Shown piece after piece: positions 25,900-38,500 of a stretch of 64,000 nucleotides of DNA (within the stretch, counting starts at the first letter, position 1; each line of letters opens with the position of its first letter). The stretch comes from Oryzias latipes. Its lineage: Eukaryota; Chordata; Actinopteri; Beloniformes; Adrianichthyidae. A program made the translations under genes and the position numbers. The stretch covers positions 8,572,950 through 8,636,949 of the forward strand of contig NC_019872.2 in the NCBI RefSeq assembly GCF_002234675.1, given 5' to 3'. The notes under the pieces were generated by a model. That model did no database searches. It saw nothing but the letters and a program-made list of their open reading frames with translations, and was not told the origin of the DNA.

Positions 25900-26686
25900 T
25901 AGAGCAGTTACATTATTGCTGTTTAGCTTTTTTTTCAACATAGTGAAGAACAGGCCGTATTTTGCACAAATACAAAACAAAAGATGTCTCAGTTTGATCA
26001 TTTCACACTGTAGAAAGTTTGTTTGCTTATTTTATCATAAGATATATCATGTTCTATGTTGAGTTGTGTGTTTGGTTGATTCCATCTTTAATAAATATTT
26101 TTCTCTTACTTTACACAGAAGGAACAGTTTTTGTTCAAAACAAATGTATTAAACCTGTGATAGAACAAAAAGGCACACAGGTACAGTGACCGTGTGTTCT
26201 TTTTTTTATTTCTTCATGTCTGAGATAAATTTCCAAATAATAAAGGCTTACTACTGCATCTGAACTAACCAATTCACTTTGACACTTATTGCAGTTTATA
26301 ATGAGAAATATTTGAGCTTGATATCATTAAAAGAAATGTTTTTTTTTTAGTATTGTAGTGTTAGACTATGATGAGACAAAATGTAGAATTAGGAGGCACA
26401 AAAATGCAAAAAAAAAATCCATTTAGAGGGAAAACGTTTTAGAAAAAAACAAACGGGTTATGGATGTATTTCACTGGGTCAGTGAATAAAGCTATCCACA
26501 TGTGACCTGTGACCTGTGACCTTGGCTTGGTGTCACATGCAACTTAAGATTTTTGAGCAATGAAGAGCTAGGAGGATAATGAGTGAACATTGATTATTTA
26601 GTACCCGGTTTTAACCTTAAGGACACTACTCTTGTACTAAAATGTCTAATCAAGTTTCAGTTCTTAAATATAGTTTAAATATAGTT

Positions 26687-27154
26687 AGTTTTCTAGTACA
26701 TAGTTTCTGCAGTGCGGCAGGAGTTCATTAGAAATTCACCTCTGAGATATGTGGGGCCATTGCCAGCCCGCCTCCCCATTGATGAGAGCTTCCACTAATA
26801 CACTGTCCAGCTAGCTTACAGCTCCCTCCACTCATATATAGTTTTGAGCCAGACGCCAGCGCGGACGAGGTAACAAAGATGGACATGGATCTATTTGTCT
26901 GCAAGTGGATGCATCAGAATGGAGTGGAGCAGAGAGCTTGTGGCCCACCAATGGTGTTTTCTATTTCACAAATACGCTCTCTTTCAAACTGCATTTTTAA
27001 TCTGCTCCTAATTCACAACAATTTGAATAAAGAAATATTTAAAAATACAATTTTAAGCTCAATTTTCTTTATTTAAGTCCTCCATCGTCAGAAAAATGCC
27101 ACAATAACATGTTAAAAACCCCAAAAAACACGATTTTCATCTGAGCAGGTCTTT
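26687..27154 (+). repeat. Inverted-repeat element family X, copy 2
   Basis: It shares the TAGTTTCTGCAG start, the GAGCCAGACGCCAGCGCGGA block and the GATTTTCATCTGAGCAGG end with the other family members. It is probably truncated on the left relative to copy 3, and has no coding capacity. Confidence 0.5.
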
Positions 27155-27405
27155 CTGCGTATTTGTTTTCTGTTTTGTCTATCTTCTTCTTTTGTTTCAC
27201 TCTTTTCTTTGCCCAATTGCCCGCTTACCTCCAGTTGTCTTCTCCTCTTTTAAGCCCAACCAACAACAAACTAATAAAAATAGGTAAAAACAGACAAAAT
27301 ACCAACACAAACAGAGGATTTTGTTATTCCAAGAGGTAACCACAGCTGTTAAAATGGCCACTCAGGACATTAATAAAAAAAAAAAAGCTAATTTAAAATA
27401 CAAGA

Positions 27406-27852
27406 CTTAGAACCACTCTGATAAAAATCATGCTTTTTGTGTTTTTAACCTTCTCTAGTGATATTTTTCTGATGAGGGAGGACATAAATAAAAAATGACG
27501 CTCAAAATTGCATTTCTGACTATGTCCTTGTTCAAATTGTTGGGATTCAGGAGCAGATGAAGAAATGCAATTTGAAAAAGAGCATATTTGTGACACAGAC
27601 AATATGGTGGGGGGGGGGGGGGTCACAAGCTCCCTCCTTGCTTCCACAACAGGTAAGGTAGGGGAGGCTGGGTTTCTTCATGCTTGCACACAAAAGTCAG
27701 AGGCAGATTTCCAATGAACTATTACCACTCTGCAGAAACTATGTCCTAGAAAGTTTTTGGGTTTTTTTTGTAAAAAAAAAGCGTACCTGTGATTAAAAGA
27801 CCACGGGGAACCCTATGAAAATAGATCAAAAGATGATCACAGTGGTACTTTA
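27406..27852 (-). repeat. Inverted-repeat element family X, copy 3
   Basis: This is the most complete looking copy (about 447 bp). The ends GAACCACTCTGAT and GTACCACTGTGAT face each other as inverted repeats. The interior matches copies 1 and 2 on the opposite strand. A run of about 14 G near 27610 interrupts it. The terminal inverted repeats suggest a non-autonomous DNA transposon of unknown superfamily. Confidence 0.5.
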
Positions 27853-28099
27853 AGCTTGAAATGACTTGAAACAAAAAGTTTTACTAATATCTATGACTTG
27901 AACTTTGATAACAGTTCCCCAAAAGCGGGGGTCTTCATTGCAGCACATGTTCCACCTTTTATGTTTGTTTTGGAAGGGATGGAAGATCAATAAAAAAATC
28001 TATTTTCTAAATTTGAAGAACACATTTTTATTTAATTATTTAAAGAGAACAGTATCTAAAGAAAAATGAAAGTCTTCCTTGCTTTTGGCTGTTCCATCC

Positions 28100-28387
28100 C
28101 TTAAGCCCCGCCCCCTTTTTCCCCGAGTCACTAAACACCCCCCATACAGCCGGCTTTGTTGCAGCGCTGCAGCATCAGAAGGTGAACAGGGGGTTATTTC
28201 GCATCAAGCAGCTGCAGGATTTTTCACATTTTTAAGAAAAGAAGCAGCTTTGGTGGGATTCTAAAGCGTCACGAGCGTCCTTCTGCTCTCGCGTGGCTTT
28301 GTTTCGCCGCTTCTTCAAGGGCAGACGGAGATCCATGACATACGTTGAATCGGAGAGGACACCGCTTCAGTGTCACGCAAGGCCACG
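28100..28387 (+). other. Probable 5' UTR exon of the CCDC92-like gene
   Basis: A GC- and CpG-richer stretch ends in a donor (GGCCACG then GTCAGT) at 28387. The next acceptor (TGCAATCAG) begins the exon with the start codon at 28557. The transcription start is not visible, so the left border is approximate. Confidence 0.4.
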
Positions 28388-28575
28388 GTCAGTCATGCTG
28401 ATCATATCCACGCACAAAAAAAGAGACATATGTGATGCAAAAAATAATAGTAATAATAATAATACATGATGCAGTAAGAGCGACTGACCTATATCTGGAA
28501 TGATACACGTTCTAGAGTATCTTCTGTGAATGCTCCAGATGTTTCTCTGCAATCAGGTGGTGCGGGGGTTCGGTG

Positions 28576-31334
28576 ATGGACGCAGAGAGGTTGGAGCAGC
28601 AGGTGGCCAGCGTGGAGCGGGGCATTGTCTTCCTGAAGCGCGAGCACCTGGTGATGCTGAGCGGTCTGCAGCGGGAGATCACGCACCTGAAGAGGCGCTG
28701 TCACGGTAAATGACTCTGCGTCTCTGCGCAGGTCTGCGCCACTCTGCATGCATGCTCACCCCTCTGCTGCGTCTTCCATGTGTGCAGAGCTGAGCTGCGA
28801 GCTGGACTCCAGGTTTCCCAACAGACGCACAGCAGGTGAGTGACCTCCTGCGCTGCAAAGGTGAGAAGCAAATGATATTGCACGTTACAGGTAACAAAGG
28901 CCTGAACTCCTTCCTGTTTGATGGACAGATGAGGTTGAACAGGAATCATGGACTATGATGTTTGCAGTTGATTTTGTGATGTGCAGCAAGAGCAGTGAAC
29001 AGGTGGAGAAGAAGCTAATGGTGGAAGTTTGCCCTGGAAAGGAGAGGAATGAAGGTTAGTCACAGCAAGACAGAGTAGATGTGTGTGAATGAGAGGGACC
29101 CAAGTGGAAGAGTGAGATTACAGGGAGAAGAGACAAAGAAGGAAGAAGATTTTAAGTATATTGGGTCAAAAGTCCAGAGTAATGGAGAGTGAGAAAAGAA
29201 GTGAAGAAGTGAATGCAGGCAGATTGGAATGGGAGGAGAAAAGTGTCAGATGTGATGTGTGATAAAAGACTTTTAGCTCCATTTAGAGGATATGTGTTCA
29301 AGCCTGTGGTAAGACCTGCCATGTTGTTTGGCCTATAGACAATGGCACTGAGGAAAGACGGGAAGCAGAGCTGGAGGTAACAGAGATGAAGATGCTGAGG
29401 TCCTCTTTGGGAGTGACTAGGATGGATAGGATCAGGATTGAGTAGAGAAGGAAGGCATGTCAGAGGTTTGGAGATAAGGTCAGACAGAGATGGTTTGGAC
29501 ATGTCCAGAGGAGAGACAGTGAATATGTTTGTAGATGGATGCTGATCTAGAGCTACTAGGCAAGAGGTCTAGAGGAAGACCAAGGATGAAGGTAGCTGGT
29601 GCTGGAGTACAGGATCTGCCTCTGAACCTATACATTTGATTGCATTGGCTATAACTTGCAGGCAAGAGTTAAGATTTTCTGTTTTTAGGTAACATTTTAG
29701 ATAAAACTCAACTCAATCCTCTGTGTGCTCACGTGATTATCCTGTGACCTATTCCTTAAAATATTTCTAACAATGAGAAGTTTACCTGACTTAACTGACT
29801 TTATGTTTTATTATTAAATAACGTACATTTATACGTACATTTATACCATTGTCTGGATGAATCCTCGATTCTGATTGGCCGCTGGGTGTGCATTGAAAAG
29901 TGATAATGCATAATCATAACCGCACACCTAAAAAAGAAGTTCTGGTCACTCACACACCTTAAAGGTTCTAGATGACTGCACTGGCTTCTTTAAAACAAAC
30001 TTTTGCTTCATCATCTGGACAAAAGCAACCGGTAAGAGGTGAACTTTCTGATGCTTTAACCTATCGTGTCGACCAGCATAAAAATCACTTTCCTTTGCCG
30101 CTGTAGTTGAGGTTGGTGCCGGCACAGCAGGGTGTTGTCACGGCAACATGACAAACTGCGGCACACCGTCACAAATAGTCTGCTTTTTGTGAAAAAAATC
30201 GATCTAAACCGCACAAATAACAAGAGCGAAGTACTACAAACTGAATGAATAATTATTTCTTTTGTGAGTGACCATGATATAAGCGGGTTAATGGCCTTTG
30301 AAGTGTGGAATATCAGACATAATGCACTTCGCGGGAGCAACCGTCCATCAGTATTAAGCTTTGCTTTTGTAACATATTGATACTGTACTGTAAAAAGTTT
30401 TTAATTCTTAAAAATACACAATTTCTTGATTCAAAATGAGACTATTATTAAAAAGGGCAGTTTTGTGGAAAAATTAGTCTGTGTTAAGGAAATAACTCAT
30501 TTTTATCCATGTAAGTTTGGTTAAGTCAGAGTTAACATATGTTTGTTTTGAATCCTTAAATAAAAGATGACACAAATGATGTGACAGCTGGAATGCCTGA
30601 ATGTGTGTGATGAGGTGTACACAAGTGTTGTATTGTGTTCATCAGAGGAGGAAGCAGAGCTCGCCGCACGCTGTGAGGCTGCAGAGCGCCTGCTGCAGCG
30701 TCAGCAGCACATGATGGTCTCCACGCGTGGCGAGCTGCGAGCCGGCCGGGCTCGAGCGTCAGCACTTGGTAGGAGTCTCCGGGAGGAGGAGCGGCGTTTC
30801 CTGGAGGAGCTGAAGCAACGGAGTCATAAGATCACGCTGCTGAACCGGGAGCTTCAGCGTCAAAACGTCACCACCATGTCCCTCTGCCACCAGCTCCAAA
30901 ACGCACAGTTAAAACTCTTTCAGCAGCAGCAGGGGGCGGGATCTGCTGCAGGGACGGAGGAGGAGGAGGCCAGAGGGGAGGAAGGAGAAGAGGAGGAGGT
31001 GGACGAAGTAGGTCAGGAAGACTGGTTATTGTCCCCACCTGCACCTGTGTCTCCGGGTCAGGGAAGAGCAAAACACCAGAGGCTTGTGAGCCTGAGGGAG
31101 GAGAGAGTCAGAGCCTGCGTCCCACAGGAGAGAGTGACGTCACCACAGCGGCCTCACTCAATGCCTGACCCCGCCCTCTTTTTGGTGCCGCTCAGATATC
31201 GCCTTCTTCGCCTGGGCCAGCATAGCAGACCTAACGATGGAGATGGTGTCGAGGATGAGTGGGAGGATTTGGAGGACAGCGGGGTGCACAGGAGGGTGGA
31301 CATGGGAGCAGCGGAGGGAGAAACTGCACTGTGA
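28576..31334 (+). CDS. CCDC92/CCDC92B-like coiled-coil protein
   Basis: Coding exons: 28576-28705, 28788-28835, 30646-31334. They total 867 nt and give 288 aa with consistent phases. Residues 1-53 form a heptad-rich helix (MDAERLEQQVASVERG, then FLKREHLVMLSGLQREI). Residues 60-160 form a second coiled coil with EEERRFLEELKQRSHKITLL. This is the signature order of the CCDC92 family, where a similar EKKYLEELK-SHKLTLL block occurs. The C-terminal third is acidic, then Ser/Pro-rich and disordered. CCDC92 proteins are reported at centrioles and cilia; no catalytic domain is expected. Next to it is a CLUH gene, and in human CCDC92B lies near CLUH on 17p13.3, so CCDC92B is the better guess. The second intron holds a LINE relic. 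Confidence 0.8.
28950..29690 (+). mobile_element. Degenerate non-LTR retrotransposon, C-terminal reverse transcriptase relic
   Basis: In broken plus-strand frames one can read DFVMCSKSSEQVE, then LQG-like and FKYIGSKVQSN text, VVRPAMLFGL, ELEVTEMKMLRSSLGVTRMDRIR, and RWFGHVQRRDSEY. This order is that of the C-terminal part of a common fish LINE reverse transcriptase. Several frameshifts and stops are present. It sits in intron 2 of the CCDC92-like gene. Confidence 0.7.
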
Positions 31335-34300
31335 GGACGATGAAGAGGCAACTCCGTCTTCCATGTCTTTCATATGCATTTATTTTAAAGCAGACTTCTG
31401 ACTGTCTGTAGTGTCTTAAAATTCAGTTGCACACCTAACATTTCACAGGAGAGCAAGACCAGGCCTGCAGGAATACATGTGAATAGAATTTATCACATGA
31501 GTTTCACGTAAAGTGGTCAAAGTGGTCAAAAAAAGACTCATCAGTGATTTATATTGATGCTGTTTCCTTTTAGAACTCTGCTGATCATTAAAAGCAGCCT
31601 CGTCTCCAGTCAATGAACACTTTCTTCACCTTTGCTTAAAATAGCTTGTTTTTCACTGCAATACTCCCTTTCAGCTTCAGAAGGTCAATTGAGAGGGCTT
31701 TTATGAATTTTATATGATTTGCACCTTAGTAAATTCATGCAATGTGCCTAGGTATGGCAAAAATGGTTTTGTATTGTCATTTTTATATATTTATTATATA
31801 TTTTAAATATACTTATTTAGGATATCATCTTACGTTGATGTTCAGGCTGACTAGATCTTAATTTTTATGTTTTCAATTCTGATAATTTTGGCATTCAGTC
31901 TTGCTGGTTTGACAAAATAAAAGACCCAGACAGAAATAGTGTTAATGAAGTTCATGGAAAGGTTTTTTTGTCTTATCAGATTAGGGGTATTTGTTTAAAC
32001 CAATCAGTATAGGAGGAAAAATATTGACAACTTTGAAACTAAATCTGTAAATTGATCACAGAAGATGAACTGGATTGAAAGATAGCAGCTCTTTGCCCTG
32101 AATGTCAGTGCAGCTTCTTACATTTAAAAAACAATCAAATCTCAAAAATATTGATATTCCATATCATATATATATTTATGTTTGTTTTAACACTACCAAC
32201 TATTTCATTCACGTGGTTGTCATTCATAAAAATAATTACAGCATGCAAGTAGTAATAATTGCACAAAGATCAGCCATTATTAGATTTCTAGATTTATTTT
32301 ATATTGATTTGTGACGAATGGCTTTTAAGAAAGTTTGAACGATCACAGAAAAGTGATCTGAAAAGATTTTCAAAGCTTTCTTTTTACTGACTTTAATGAC
32401 TATTTACAACATGGGACAGTGTAAAGACAATGTTAGCGAGATAACAAATAAAATAAATTTGTGCACTTTATACATGTAAGACTGAGGGTAAGTCTGTCTC
32501 TCATGTAAGAAGAGTATTGTCTAACTTCTGGAGTGTCTTGGCTCCTGTGCTCAGAATGTTAATGCAGTGTTAACATGGCAACCATAGTCTTGCCTCAGCT
32601 TCTGCCAGAAAGTGTTAGAAGAAAAACAAACAAACTGAGAGGCTTGTTTTATGCTCTGTAGCCCCGAGGATGGTGCTGGGCTGCATCACTTAAATTATAC
32701 CATTTTCCCCTGGTTTTAGAAGAATTGAAACCAAACAAAGTCAACTGCAGTTTGGAAATTGCTGCTATTTTTTTAGGATGAATAGATTATAGTGTGTAAG
32801 AAAAGGTCAAAGTTTCTATTTGGATTTGGAAATGGTTTATTTCAAGCAATCAAAGATAGTTGTGACATTGATTGGAAAATATATGTATTTATATACGCAT
32901 ACATACAATTATAAATAATTTAGTTGTTACTCTTAATCATAAATAGACAAACTTACTCATGTGCAAACATAAGATGATTAAATGTTAAATTTTTTCAAAA
33001 GGAGTTGTATAATTGCTTGGAAAAGAGTGGGACGAAGGACATTTATATAATCCCACCCCTGTTTTGCTATATTTAGCTTTTTCTTTTCTGTATATTCTTT
33101 ACATAAATTATCATTATCCAGTTCTTAACTTCTAATCAGTCATTTATACCTTACCAACACTGATTGAGGTCATTACAAAAACCACAAATTTATGTAAATC
33201 CAATGACAAAGATGTAGTACATATTAAATAAACACATAAATCATTATTTCAAAAATCATTATAACCTATACAGATCAAATATCAAAACAAGTATACATTT
33301 CTTATCACTGAAAAAATAATATAAATATAGTATAGTTTAAGAAACCTTTTTACAAATTACGAAATTGGTAATTATCAGTTAATAAAAGGAGGCACATTTA
33401 AAACCATTATTTGACTAATATTAATGAAAGACAAATAAATAAATAAAAAGTTTTAATATCTTGGGGACATCTGGCCACACGATTTGATTTTTTTAGCTCC
33501 ATTATAACAACTGTAATGCATCAATAATTCTCAGCCACATTCAATTTTTACCCTTAATTTCACAAAAACTCATTTGAGGGTTTATAACAAATCAAGGTTT
33601 GATCCTAATATAAAATAATTCAAATATAACCTTCTTAATTTTGGACTTTCATCAAAGTCCAGACTTGGTTACTGTAATAAATGCACTGTGCAATTAAGAT
33701 GAGATGAGGCGCCAGTTCTTTGTATGAAGCGTTTAATATGCTACACTTTCCTGTTTGTCTGTTTTTTTAACTTGTTCTGTCCAACAACTGAGTGAACAAA
33801 TGAGAGCTGAAGGCCTTTTGTGTTGGACAGGTTTTACTAATACAAAAAAAAGGTTATGTATCTTCGGCAAACCAGGGTGTTTCTTTGTATTAACCCCTTT
33901 TTTTTTTTTTATTTTCATTTATTAGTTACATTTTATGGTTTGCAGAAAGCCTTCTGAATTAGTCATACTCATGTGTACAAAAGTTTTTCTATATTTTATT
34001 TTTTAGAGGAATTCTTCTTTTTCTTTTTTGTGTTTAAGTATGGTCCAACATTTTTAGGACATCGTTTGTCCTTAAAAAGCTATTTATTTTTAAACTGCCC
34101 CTTGCATTTGTATGAAACGGTGTCACCAGTAGATGGCAGCAAAACGCACCTGCTGCTTTTTCCTAAAAGAACAGACATTTAAGAAAAGGCAGTTTGTCCT
34201 TTTCCTGTGTAAAAAAGAAAAGCACGGTGTAAAGATAAAGAAATATTATATGTTTATGTATTTTTGTCTTCTTTTTTAATTTAGACATTGCTGGATGCCA

Positions 34301-35590
34301 ACCCGTTGCGTTTAACGTTTAAGAATTCTGTATTCTGAGTAGAAATATTAAACTTTTAGTTTCTAGTATGTAATGCATACTGTGCAGGTACGTTCAATGT
34401 GTTCATTATAGCTAAATATGTTAAGGACGGTGAGTAAAATAATTTTTTTCAAAAAGTTTTAAATACAGGAAGTTGCGTCATAGCCCTCTTGTGGATAAAA
34501 TCGGTACTGCGTGTGTGGATCGAGGGATTACAGGCTCTCAGCTCCTCTGCCTGCAGCCTTGAAGGGCAGACACGCTCCCAGTTTGCACAACATGGTTCCT
34601 CAGCAAGGACAGAGGAGCCTCAGACAGTAAGGAAAGCTGGAGGAACTCTACTCTCTGATTTCTACAGGATGAAACGCAGAGGATTTCATAGAAGATGACA
34701 TAGACTGCGTTAGAGGTCCTCTCTCTGCATGGTAGGGCTTCTACCTTTATTACCATAATACATATATGGAACAGGTGGGATTATGTTTTTATGTTTTGCT
34801 AAACATTAGTTTCTGAAACTTTATATAAAGTGTGATCTTTATAGAAAAAGTAGTAAATAATGTGTTTATTTTGACAATATTGTAATAGGGTACACAACTT
34901 GTCAGCAGATATTATTGTCTTCCAGGTTCCATCGTTCCCTTTGATGAAATTTAATGTGCAAAATTCTCTGGTGAATTTCGGGTGATGGCACTGCAGAAAT
35001 CATTCCCAGTCTCACAATAGTTATATGCTCCAATCTCCCTGCATTCCCATGTCTATACAATCACACACACGTGCTGAAAAAAAAGCCCTTTCTAGTGTCC
35101 TCTCCACTTGATTGTCAAATAATATATTGATAGAAATGGTTAAAGCAACATATAAAAAGAAGAAAAATTTAAATTAAAAGGAGTATAAAAGTATTAAATC
35201 AGTTTTTCTCCAATGAATTAAAGTTTGAAGTTTCTTTTCTTTTGCACCAGAGAGAAGTCTGAACTATCATTTGATATCACAACACAACAAACTAAATGTT
35301 TGTTGTCATGTTTAAGAGTTAAGTACACAACAATCGATGTTTAAAAGGGAAAAACAGTCAAAGCACAAGCCACACTCGTTTATTTGTTTGTAAAGTAACT
35401 ATAATTATTCTCAACAACACTCTCATTTCAAAATAATTGAGATCCGAAACAGATTTTATTGGCTAAATCCTTGTTTTTTTAGCACATGGTTTAAAAAACA
35501 AAAACAAAAAAAAGTTGATTAAAACAATCATTTTTAAAAACGTTATAACTCTGAAACTTTCTTTTATTCTCTCCTGACTGATTTTCACTA
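31335..35590. other. Spacer between the CCDC92-like gene and the CLUH gene
   Basis: The left part should include the 3' UTR of the CCDC92-like gene. The remainder is AT-rich with no recognisable gene. Near 34500-34626 a GC-richer block ends at a donor-like GTAAGG and may be a 5' UTR exon of the CLUH gene; this is weak. Confidence 0.35.
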
Positions 35591-35597
35591 AGGCACC

Positions 35598-38500
35598 ATG
35601 GGAAACATTCTGCAGTGCTGTCAAACGCTTTCAAACTATTTTAAGTGGCAGGACGTGTCGGCTCAGCGCGGGGGAGAGCAGTCCAATCTTTTATCCAGCG
35701 ATGAGACTGAAAGTGAGTCACCGAGCGATTCACACACTTTGGAGGACGACCTGTTAACCGTGTCTATCGGCATAACAAACCCCGCCCTCGAACCGGAGCA
35801 CTTCCTGTTTCCTGACATCATTCTAAGCAGCAACCCTGCAGGAGAAGTTACTTTGGCAGAGCCTATGGTTTGTTTATTGGTATCTGAGGAAGAGGATGGG
35901 CTGAGGTTGATGGAGCCAGAATATGAGAAGGGTGAAGGGGAAAGAAGAGGCTTCTCTGACATTGAGACTCATGTTGGTATGGGAGTCCAGACTGAGACCA
36001 AATCCCAGGCGGAGGTCCAGACTCAGACAGAGATGCTCAGGTCGGATGAGACTGAGGAGGAGAAAGATGAAGCTCAAAACAGAACAAAATCATCTCAAGA
36101 AATACGCACTACAATAAAAACTGAACAAAAGCTAGAAGAGGATCTGAGAAAAAGAAAAAACACAGTTTTCCCTGTCCGATGCGATGACCCCAAACTCCAG
36201 ATGAGAGATCTGAACAGTAGCTTTAATCATCAGTCTGTGGAGGCAGCAGAACCCTCCACCTCACATCAATGTTTTCTGGAGGGAGGTGATGAGGAGGGAT
36301 CAGGGATGAAGCAGGGGCCCCTGCTTTTTCTTGATAGGTTGTTTTCAGCAGCGGCACATGGAAGAGGTGAGTGGATTTTCCTCTTTTGCATGTTTTGTTC
36401 TTCTTAGTATTGTCAGAATGTAAATAAAACTTAGTTTCTAGGTGGCAAATAAAGACAAATAAATGTTTAAAAGAAGAGTTTTTTTTATCCAAAACATTTA
36501 AAAAAGGCAAAAGAAGTTAGCTGTCACATTAGAAATGTAAATGTTTATATAGTACTCTTAATTTTAAGAGTATGTGTACTTAATATGCGGTTTTTAACAT
36601 TCATAAAAAACTTAAACTTCCTTTTCTAGAGGCAAAAAAACTACTCTTGTCCATAAATGACAAGATGACAATTTTTTTTTTTCAGGAAGACTATATTTGT
36701 CTTGAAAAATGAAGGGTTCAATGAACAAATGTAGTTTGAGTTTTTAAAGCCTCATAAAGCTTTTCCTAATATTTCAAATCAAAGGATTTTTTTTTCTTGG
36801 ACCCGTTTTCATGTTTTCAATTCCTCCAGTTCGGGCTGCAGAAAGCTGTAACGATGACCCACTAGAGGCATGTCATGAGGAGAAAAGGAACAATTCAACC
36901 CTTCAAGATATACAGGATCTCCAAGACACCGAATTTACCTGTAGAATTCAGGCACCTGGAACCGAAACCTTTGACCTCCAGGTTCTGGTTCTTCAAACGT
37001 TGATCCGCAGAGACGTTGCTGTGGTTTGGCTCTCATCCTCCTCCTCTTTCAGGTGTCAGCACAAATGTTGGTGTCTGACCTACAGCAAGTTCTAATGGAT
37101 CATGAGTTCACCTGCCATCGCACGTGCTTCTCCCTTCAGCTGGAGGGAACCACCCTGGACTGCCGGGCGGAGCTGCGCTCCATCCCGGGAATTCAGGACG
37201 GAGCGCTCATTAAGGAGGTGGAGGGTAATGGCTTTTGATCTTACAATACTTTGCAATACCCAATTTTAATAGTAAAGTGATGATCATCAGCTTTTGATTA
37301 AAGCAGAAAATCATTTAATTCAAAACTGAACCTAAATAACCAAAACACCAATTTTAAACTTATAAGTAAAAGTAATTGTTAAAAAAAAGCCAGATACAGG
37401 TCCACCTTTTTTTGTAGCAGTTATTATTCAATTATTGATATACAGTTAGGACCATAAATATTTGGACAGAGACACATTCTTTCTAATTTAGTTTCTGTAC
37501 ATTACCACAGTGAATTTTAAATACAAAACAACTCAGATGCCATTAAAGTGCAGACTTTTAGCTTTTATTCCATGGGTTGAACAAAAAGATTGCATTATAA
37601 TGTGAAAAACTAAAGCATTTTTTAAACGCAATCCCTTCATTTCATGGGCTGGTAAGTAACTGGACAAATGAACTAACTGAAAACAAAATGGTCATTACTA
37701 ATACTAATTTGGTTGAAAACCCTTTGTTGGCAATGACAGCCTGAAGTCTTGAACTCATGGACATCACCAGATGCTGGGTTTTCTCCTTCTGAATGCTCTG
37801 CCAGGCCTTTACTGCAGCGGCTTTCAGTTGCTGTTTGTTTGTGGGCCTTTCTGTCTGACGTTTAGTCTTCAACAAGTGAAATGCTGCTCAATTGGGTTAA
37901 GATCAGGTGACTGAGTTGGCCATTCAAGAATATTCCACTTCTTTGCTTTAATAAACTCCTGAGTTGCTTTGGCTGTTTGTTTGGGGTCGTTGTCCATCTG
38001 TATTATGAAACGCCACCCAATCAGTTTGGCTGCATTCACCTGGATCTGCGCAGACAGTATGTCTCTGAACACCTCAGAATTCATTGGGCTGCTTCTGTCC
38101 TGTGTCACGTCATCAATAACACTAGTGTCCCAGTGCCACTAGCAGCCATGCACGCCCAGACCATCACACTGCCTCCACAGTGCTTTACTGATGATGTCGT
38201 GTGCTTTGGATCATGAGCTTCTCCATGCCTTCGCCATACTTTTCTCTTGCCATCATTCTGGTAGAGGTTCATTTTGTTCATCTGTCCAAAGAATGTTTTT
38301 CCAGAACTGTGCTGGCCTTTTTAGAGGCTTTTTGGCAAAGTCCAATCTAGCCTTCCTATTCTTGAGGCTTATGAGTGGCTTGCATCTTGCAGTGTACCCT
38401 CTGTATCTACTTTCATGCAGTCTGCTTTTTATGGTAGACTTGGATACTGATACGCCTTCCTCCTGGAGAGTGTTGTTCACTTGGCTGGCTGTTGTGAATG

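Larger units (their letters stand above)
25900..28099. other. Spacer between FBXO40 and the CCDC92-like gene
   Basis: The first part is 3' UTR of the FBXO40 gene; an AATAAA-type signal lies near 26089. The rest is AT-rich and holds two copies of repeat family X. I see no gene. Confidence 0.45.

Noticed and set aside
27609-27623. Run of about 14 G within repeat family X
   Set aside because: A simple homopolymer, possibly with uncertain length; no G-quadruplex pattern of spaced runs.
29840-30345. Possible DNA-transposon remnant between LINE relic and CCDC92-like exon 3
   Set aside because: It resembles a common fish repeat in parts, but I could not find matching ends.
34489-34698. 69-codon frame upstream of CLUH
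   Set aside because: No recognisable domain. It overlaps a possible 5' UTR exon; coding is unsupported.
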